A stretch of 16,212 nt of DNA from Trueperaceae bacterium (GTDB lineage: Bacteria; Deinococcota; Deinococci; Deinococcales; Trueperaceae). The stretch's first letter is position 1; each line of letters starts with the position of its first letter. Below are positions 12,329 to 16,212 of this stretch, in pieces. The notes beneath the pieces are model-generated. The model made no database searches and had not been told where the DNA came from. It saw nothing but the letters and a program-made list of their open reading frames with translations. The DNA lies in NCBI GenBank assembly GCA_003567075.1, contig PXAU01000047.1, forward strand, positions 1 to 16,212, written 5' to 3'. The position numbers and the translations under genes are program-made.

Positions 12329-14698
12329 TCACAGCGTCTCCCGGAAGCCCACCGCGCGCTGCTGCCGCTGGAGCGCCGCACGCAACGGCGCGGCCCAAGG
12401 CCGCTCCAAGCGCGCGTCGGCGGCCAGCATGCGCTGCGCCACCTCGCGCGCGCGCTCGATCAGCGCCAGGTCCTGGCTCAGGTCACCGAAGCGCAGGTCG
12501 GGAAGGCCCGACTGGCGCGTGCCGCGCAGTTCACCGGGGCCCCGCAGTTCCAGGTCGTGCTCGGCGATCACGAAGCCGTCGGTGTGCTTCGCGACGATGC
12601 GCAGGCGCTTCATGGTCTCGCGGCCGGCGTCGCCGGCGATCAGGACGCAGCGGCTCTGGGCGGCGCCGCGGCCGACCCGCCCGCGCAACTGATGCAGCTG
12701 CGCGAGCCCGAAGCGCTCGGCGTTCTCGATCACCATGACGGTTGCCTGCGGCACGTCCCCCCCCACCTCGATGACGGTGGTGGACACCAGCACGTCCCGC
12801 TCGCCGCGGCGGAAGGCCTCCATGACGGCGTCCTTCTCGGCCGCCGGCATGCGCCCGTGCAATAGCGCCAGCCGCACCCGCTCCGGCCACAGCGCCCGCA
12901 GCTCATCGGCCAACCGGGTGGCGGAGCTGACCTCGTCGAGCGCCTCGCTGTCGTCGATGAGCGGCGCCACCACGTAGGCTTGCTGACCAGCGCTCAGGTC
13001 GCGCAGCAGCTCGCGGTAGACGGCGTGGCGCTCGTTGGCACGCCGGAGCTCGGTGGTCACCGGCCGCCGGCCCGGCGGGAGCTCGTCGATCACGCTCAGG
13101 TCGAGGTCGCCGTAGAGCGTCAGCGCCAGCGAGCGCGGGATGGGCGTGGCGCTCATCACCAGCACGTCGGGGCGGTGCATCAGCAGCTTGCGGCGCTGCT
13201 CGACCCCGAAGCGATGCTCCTCGTCGATGACCGCCAAGCCCAGGTCGCGGAAGGCGACCCCCTCCTGGATGAGCGCGTGCGTCCCGACGAGCAGTTCGGT
13301 CTGGCCGTTGGCGACGCGGGCGAGCACCGCCTCGCGCTCGCGGCCCGCCACGCTACCGGTGAGCAGGTCGACGCGCAAGCCGAGCGGCCACAGGAGCGCG
13401 GTGAGGTTCAGGTAGTGCTGCCGCGCCAGGATCTCGGTGGGCGCCATCACCGCTGCCTGCGCCCCGGCGCGGGTGGCGACCCACACGGCGGCGGCGGCGA
13501 CGGCGGTCTTGCCGGAGCCGACGTCACCCTGGAGCAACCGGGCCATCTGGCGTGGGGCGGCCATGTCGAGCAGGATCTCCCCCAGGGTCCGCTCCTGCGC
13601 GCCGGTGAGCGCGAACGGCAGCGCCTCGCGGAAGCGGTCGAGCACCTCCTGAGGCGCAGACAAGCGCCGGCCCGCCGCGTCCGGATCGCGCAGGAGCAGC
13701 ATCCGCAACTCCAGCAGCAGGTACTCCTCGAAGGTCAGGCGCTCGCGCGCCGCGCGCAGCGCTGCCTCGTCGGGCGGCTGGTGGAGGTCGCGCCAGGCGC
13801 GATCGCTGCTGACCAGGCCCAGCTCGTCGCGGAGCTTCGCGGGCAAGGTGTCGGGTAAGGGCGGCAGGGCGCGCAGGAGCGCGTCGACGCTGCGCCGCAG
13901 GTAGGCCTGGCTGGTGCCTTGGGTGGTCGGGTAGATGGCAACGATACGGCCGGTGGAGAGGCTGGGCCCCTCCTCGTCGACCTCGAAGCCGCTCACTACC
14001 AGCTCGAGCTGGCGCCCGCGGCGCTTCACCCGGCCGCTCACCACCAGGCGCTGGCCCGGGAAGAGCTGGCGCTCGAGCCACGGCTGGTTGAACCACACCG
14101 CGCCGAGGCGCTCGCCGTGACGATCCTCCAGGACGGCCCGCAGCACGTGCAGCCCGCGCCTGGTCGGGAGCGCCTTGCGCCCCAGCAGGGTGCCGGCCAC
14201 GGTGGCCTGCTCCAGCGCCGCGGCCGCGGCGAAGCTCGGCAGCGTGCGGCGGTCCTCCCAACGTCGCGGCGCGTGCTCCAGCAGGTCGCGGTAGCGCTCG
14301 ATGCCCAGCTCGCGCAGCTTCCGCGGTGCGTGCGCAGCGAGTGGCAGCGCCCGCGCCTCGAGCGGGACGTCGAGCATCGCCTCGGCATCCTCGTGTGGGG
14401 CGGCGTTGGCAGCTGCTCGCGTCCGGCCTCGTGCCGCAGAAGGTCCGGGCACGCCCCGCTCGGCGCCGTCGCCTGCAGGCGCGAGCCGCTCGAGCGCGGC
14501 CTCCAGCACCGGCCGGCGCTGGTCCGGCGTGAGCGCGCCGTAGCCATCGAGCAGCGCGGTCACGTCGTCCAGCGGTCCAGCGAGCTGCGCCAGCATGCGC
14601 TCGAGCCCGCCCACGACCACGGTGTCGCGGCAGCCGGTGGCGAGTTCGCGCTCCAGCGGCCGCCGCAGCCGGTCCCGGAGTTCGGCGAGCGAGGGCAC
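12329..14698 (-). CDS. recG: ATP-dependent DNA helicase RecG
   Basis: RecG remodels stalled replication forks and branch-migrates Holliday junctions. The 789-residue product has an N-terminal extension (about residues 1-140, beginning VPSLAELRDRLRRPLEREL) of the kind found in Deinococcus-Thermus RecG, then the OB-fold wedge domain (AGTLLGRKALP...VVSGRVKRRGRQLEL), helicase domain 1 with GDVGSGKT (K397) and the DEEH box (D492-H495, DEQH in many homologues), MSATPIPRSLALTLYGDLD, and helicase domain 2 with STTVIEVGGDVPQAT, RFGLAQLHQLRGRVGRG and the C-terminal region. The GTG at 14698 is chosen because it lies 5 nt after a TAGACT box and the total length fits Deinococcal RecG; the frame stays open much further upstream, but that is antisense to the MFS gene. 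The V-to-G change in VGGDVP is unusual for the family. Confidence 0.95.
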   Translation of the reverse strand: MPSLAELRDRLRRPLERELATGCRDTVVVGGLERMLAQLAGPLDDVTALLDGYGALTPDQRRPVLEAALERLAPAGDGAERGVPGPSAARGRTRAAANAAPHEDAEAMLDVPLEARALPLAAHAPRKLRELGIERYRDLLEHAPRRWEDRRTLPSFAAAAALEQATVAGTLLGRKALPTRRGLHVLRAVLEDRHGERLGAVWFNQPWLERQLFPGQRLVVSGRVKRRGRQLELVVSGFEVDEEGPSLSTGRIVAIYPTTQGTSQAYLRRSVDALLRALPPLPDTLPAKLRDELGLVSSDRAWRDLHQPPDEAALRAARERLTFEEYLLLELRMLLLRDPDAAGRRLSAPQEVLDRFREALPFALTGAQERTLGEILLDMAAPRQMARLLQGDVGSGKTAVAAAAVWVATRAGAQAAVMAPTEILARQHYLNLTALLWPLGLRVDLLTGSVAGREREAVLARVANGQTELLVGTHALIQEGVAFRDLGLAVIDEEHRFGVEQRRKLLMHRPDVLVMSATPIPRSLALTLYGDLDLSVIDELPPGRRPVTTELRRANERHAVYRELLRDLSAGQQAYVVAPLIDDSEALDEVSSATRLADELRALWPERVRLALLHGRMPAAEKDAVMEAFRRGERDVLVSTTVIEVGGDVPQATVMVIENAERFGLAQLHQLRGRVGRGAAQSRCVLIAGDAGRETMKRLRIVAKHTDGFVIAEHDLELRGPGELRGTRQSGLPDLRFGDLSQDLALIERAREVAQRMLAADARLERPWAAPLRAALQRQQRAVGFRETL

Positions 14699-14703
14699 GC
14701 CCC

Positions 14704-14709
14704 AGTCTA
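14704..14709 (-). promoter_or_regulatory. Leaderless-type -10 box before recG
   Basis: Minus-strand TAGACT followed by GGGGC and the GTG at 14698. The hexamer is identical to that before fabZ. It lies in the 60-nt divergent space shared with the MFS gene. Confidence 0.5.
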
Positions 14710-14758
14710 GCCACAGCCCCGCGTCGCTCGGGTCCCGCACGTGGTGTGATGCCAGCGG

Positions 14759-16201
14759 ATGCAGCCGCAGCCCGACCGATTCACACCCCATCGGCGCCGC
14801 ATGGTGCTGGCGGCCTCGGCCCTCGGCGCCTTCGCTGCCTCGGTCATGGCGACCGGGGTCAACGTGGTGCTCCCAGGCCTCGTGCAGGCCTTCGAGGCCC
14901 CCTTCGCGACCGTGCAGTGGGTGGTGTTGTCGTACCTGCTGGCGTCGGTGGCACTGCTGCCGGTGATCGGGCGCCTGGCTGACGTGCTCGGCAAGCGTCG
15001 CGTGTTCCTGAGCGGCTTCGTGGCCTTCGGGCTCGGTTCGGCGGCATGCGCGTTGGCGCCGACCATCGAGTTCCTGGTGCTGGTACGGGCGCTCCAGGGC
15101 GTGGGTGGCGCGGTGCTCACCTCGCTCGGGTTGGCCTTGGTGACCGACGTCTTCCCCACCGAGGTGCGCGGGCGCGCGCTCGGCGTGAACGGCGCGGTCA
15201 TGTCCGCGGGCGTGGTGTTCGGGCCGAGCCTGGGTGGGCTGGTGAGCGACCTGCTGTCGTGGCGCTGGGTGTTCGCCGGCGGCGTGCTCGTGGTCGCCGC
15301 AGGCTGGTACCTGGCGTACCGGGTCGTGCCGCGCCAAGCGCCAGATGATGCCCACGGCTTCGACGTCCCCGGCGCCGTGACCGTCGTGCTGGCGCTGTTC
15401 GCGTTGTCGCTGGCACTCACCAGCGGCCAGGCCCGCGGCTTCACCGATCCCCTGGTGAGCGCGCTCTTCGCCGCCGCTGCCGGCCTGGGCGTCGCCTTCG
15501 TGCTGGTCGAGCGACGCTCGGCAGCACCGGTGGTGGACCTGCGCCTCTTCCGCGCACCCGCGCTGACGATCGGGCTTCTCACCGGCCTGGCGACCTTCGT
15601 CTCGATCTCCGGCGTGATCCTCTTGATGCCCTTCTTCCTCGAGAACGTGCTCGGCTACGCGCCGCGGCAGGTGGGGCTGCTGATGGCGGTCGTGCCGATG
15701 GTGCTCGTGGTGGCGGCGCCGGTAGCGGGCTGGGCGGCCGATCGCTTCGGCGAGCGGCCCGTGACGGTGCTCGGCCTGAGCAGCATCCTGGTCGGCTACC
15801 TGCTGGTGGGACGCCTGGACGAGCACACGACGGTGCCCGTGTACCTCCTCAGCTTCCTGCCCGTCGGTCTGGGCATGGGCACCTTCCAGACGCCCAACAA
15901 CAGCGCCATCATGGGCGCGGTGCGGCGGGCCCGCTCGGGCACCGCCAGCGGCCTGCTGGTGCTGACACGCAACTTCGGTCAGGTGCTGGGCGTGGCGGTG
16001 CTCGCGAGCGTGTGGGCAGCGCGCGCGGTGGCGCGCGCCGATGCGCCGGTCGGCAGCGACGCCACCGCCATGCCGGTGGCGGCACAGGTGGGCGCCTTGC
16101 ACGACGTGCTGCTGGTGGTCCAGGTGCTCATCGCGGCGGCGCTCGCCCTGGCGGCATGGGACCTGTGGCGCCTGCGCAGCGCGCGCCGGGAGGAACGATG
16201 A
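14759..16201 (+). CDS. MFS transporter, 14-helix DHA2 (EmrB/QacA-like) family
   Basis: A 480-residue inner-membrane exporter with about fourteen hydrophobic segments, which points to the DHA2 drug:proton antiporter group rather than the 12-helix families. Visible motifs are WVVLSYLL in helix 2, the loop motif A GRLADVLGKRR, RALQGVGGA in helix 4, and the antiporter motif C GPSLGGLVSD in helix 5. In the second half a motif A-like WAADRFGERPV and TPNNSAIMGAV near helix 12 are typical. Substrate cannot be told from sequence. ATG 14759 is the first start after an in-frame TGA at 14747; a later ATG at 14801 is possible, leaving a shorter N-terminus. There is no Shine-Dalgarno sequence; a degenerate TGTGAT lies 8 nt upstream. 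The gene is divergent from recG and overlaps the next gene by ATGA. Confidence 0.9.
   Translation: MQPQPDRFTPHRRRMVLAASALGAFAASVMATGVNVVLPGLVQAFEAPFATVQWVVLSYLLASVALLPVIGRLADVLGKRRVFLSGFVAFGLGSAACALAPTIEFLVLVRALQGVGGAVLTSLGLALVTDVFPTEVRGRALGVNGAVMSAGVVFGPSLGGLVSDLLSWRWVFAGGVLVVAAGWYLAYRVVPRQAPDDAHGFDVPGAVTVVLALFALSLALTSGQARGFTDPLVSALFAAAAGLGVAFVLVERRSAAPVVDLRLFRAPALTIGLLTGLATFVSISGVILLMPFFLENVLGYAPRQVGLLMAVVPMVLVVAAPVAGWAADRFGERPVTVLGLSSILVGYLLVGRLDEHTTVPVYLLSFLPVGLGMGTFQTPNNSAIMGAVRRARSGTASGLLVLTRNFGQVLGVAVLASVWAARAVARADAPVGSDATAMPVAAQVGALHDVLLVVQVLIAAALALAAWDLWRLRSARREER
16189..16193 (+). promoter_or_regulatory. Ribosome binding site of the gene at the right edge
   Basis: GGAGG with a 4-nt spacer to the ATG at 16198, placed inside the end of the MFS coding region. 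It supports translation of the overlapping downstream gene. Confidence 0.65.
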
Positions 16202-16212
16202 CGGAACCGACG
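16198..16212 (+). CDS. Start of a downstream gene, 3' partial
   Basis: Only five codons are present (MTEPT). The ATG overlaps the MFS stop as ATGA and has a GGAGG ribosome binding site, so it is a coupled gene in the same operon. The product cannot be identified. Confidence 0.6.

Noticed and set aside
9054..12692. Very long open frame of over 1200 codons on the plus strand.
   Set aside because: It is the antisense shadow of serA, the lipoprotein, the membrane protein and part of recG, all of which show protein family motifs on the minus strand. High GC makes stop codons rare in the opposite frames.
14745..14750. TGTGAT as a -10 box for the MFS gene.
   Set aside because: It breaks the TANNNT consensus at the second position and stands 8 nt from the ATG, so it is only noted and not annotated as a promoter.
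14699..16102. Extension of the recG frame far upstream on the minus strand.
   Set aside because: It lies antisense to the MFS gene, has no RecG-like sequence and is low-complexity; the real N-terminus is at 14698.
1..16212. CRISPR arrays, insertion sequences, tRNA or rRNA genes, phage or defence genes.
   Set aside because: No spaced repeats, transposase motifs, terminal inverted repeats or RNA gene signatures were seen on either strand.

Overview
This is a very GC-rich, gene-dense bacterial window with almost no intergenic space. It holds thirteen complete genes plus two cut by the window edges. Several traits point to a diderm of the Deinococcus-Thermus phylum, possibly a Truepera-like lineage. 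They are a RecG of about 789 residues with an extra N-terminal domain, a lipoprotein with two WHy/LEA14-type domains, and TANNNT boxes 5-7 nt upstream of start codons that lack Shine-Dalgarno sequences, the layout of leaderless transcripts known from Deinococcus. The assignment is inference; there is no rRNA or other decisive marker here.

Region 1 (1-7775, + strand) is one tightly packed lipid A-type operon: lpxD (5' end outside the window), lpxC, a Gfo/Idh/MocA oxidoreductase, fabZ, lpxA, a divergent lpxB-like glycosyltransferase, an MsbA-like ABC exporter and a class I methyltransferase. All junctions overlap by 1-4 nt (GTGA or TGATG) except the 48-nt gap before fabZ, which carries a probable internal promoter. 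The enzymes acylate UDP-GlcNAc, deacetylate it, acylate it again and join two acylated sugars; the ABC protein could flip the product across the inner membrane. No UDP-diacylglucosamine hydrolase (LpxH/LpxI/LpxG), LpxK or Kdo transferase is present in the window. The oxidoreductase resembles those found in lpx operons elsewhere, where one family (GnnA) starts conversion of UDP-GlcNAc to a 2,3-diamino sugar.

Region 2 (7776-14698, - strand) reads right to left: recG, a small membrane protein, the double-WHy lipoprotein, serA, and a class V aminotransferase 20 nt behind serA. The last two probably perform the first two steps of serine synthesis. Three of these genes (recG, lipoprotein, serA) have their own leaderless-type promoter box, so the block looks like several short transcription units rather than one operon.

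Region 3 (14699-16212, + strand) has a divergently transcribed 14-helix MFS drug-exporter-like protein whose stop overlaps the ATG of a further gene running off the window.

Recurrent oddities are perfect short tandem duplications at gene ends (18 bp over the oxidoreductase stop, 14 bp over the methyltransferase stop, a 12-bp unit four times in the ABC gene tail) and the repeated TAGA(C/T)T start-proximal box. The most interesting theme is a lipid A-like pathway, with a sugar oxidoreductase and a divergent disaccharide synthase, in what may be a member of a phylum whose best-known species lack lipopolysaccharide.
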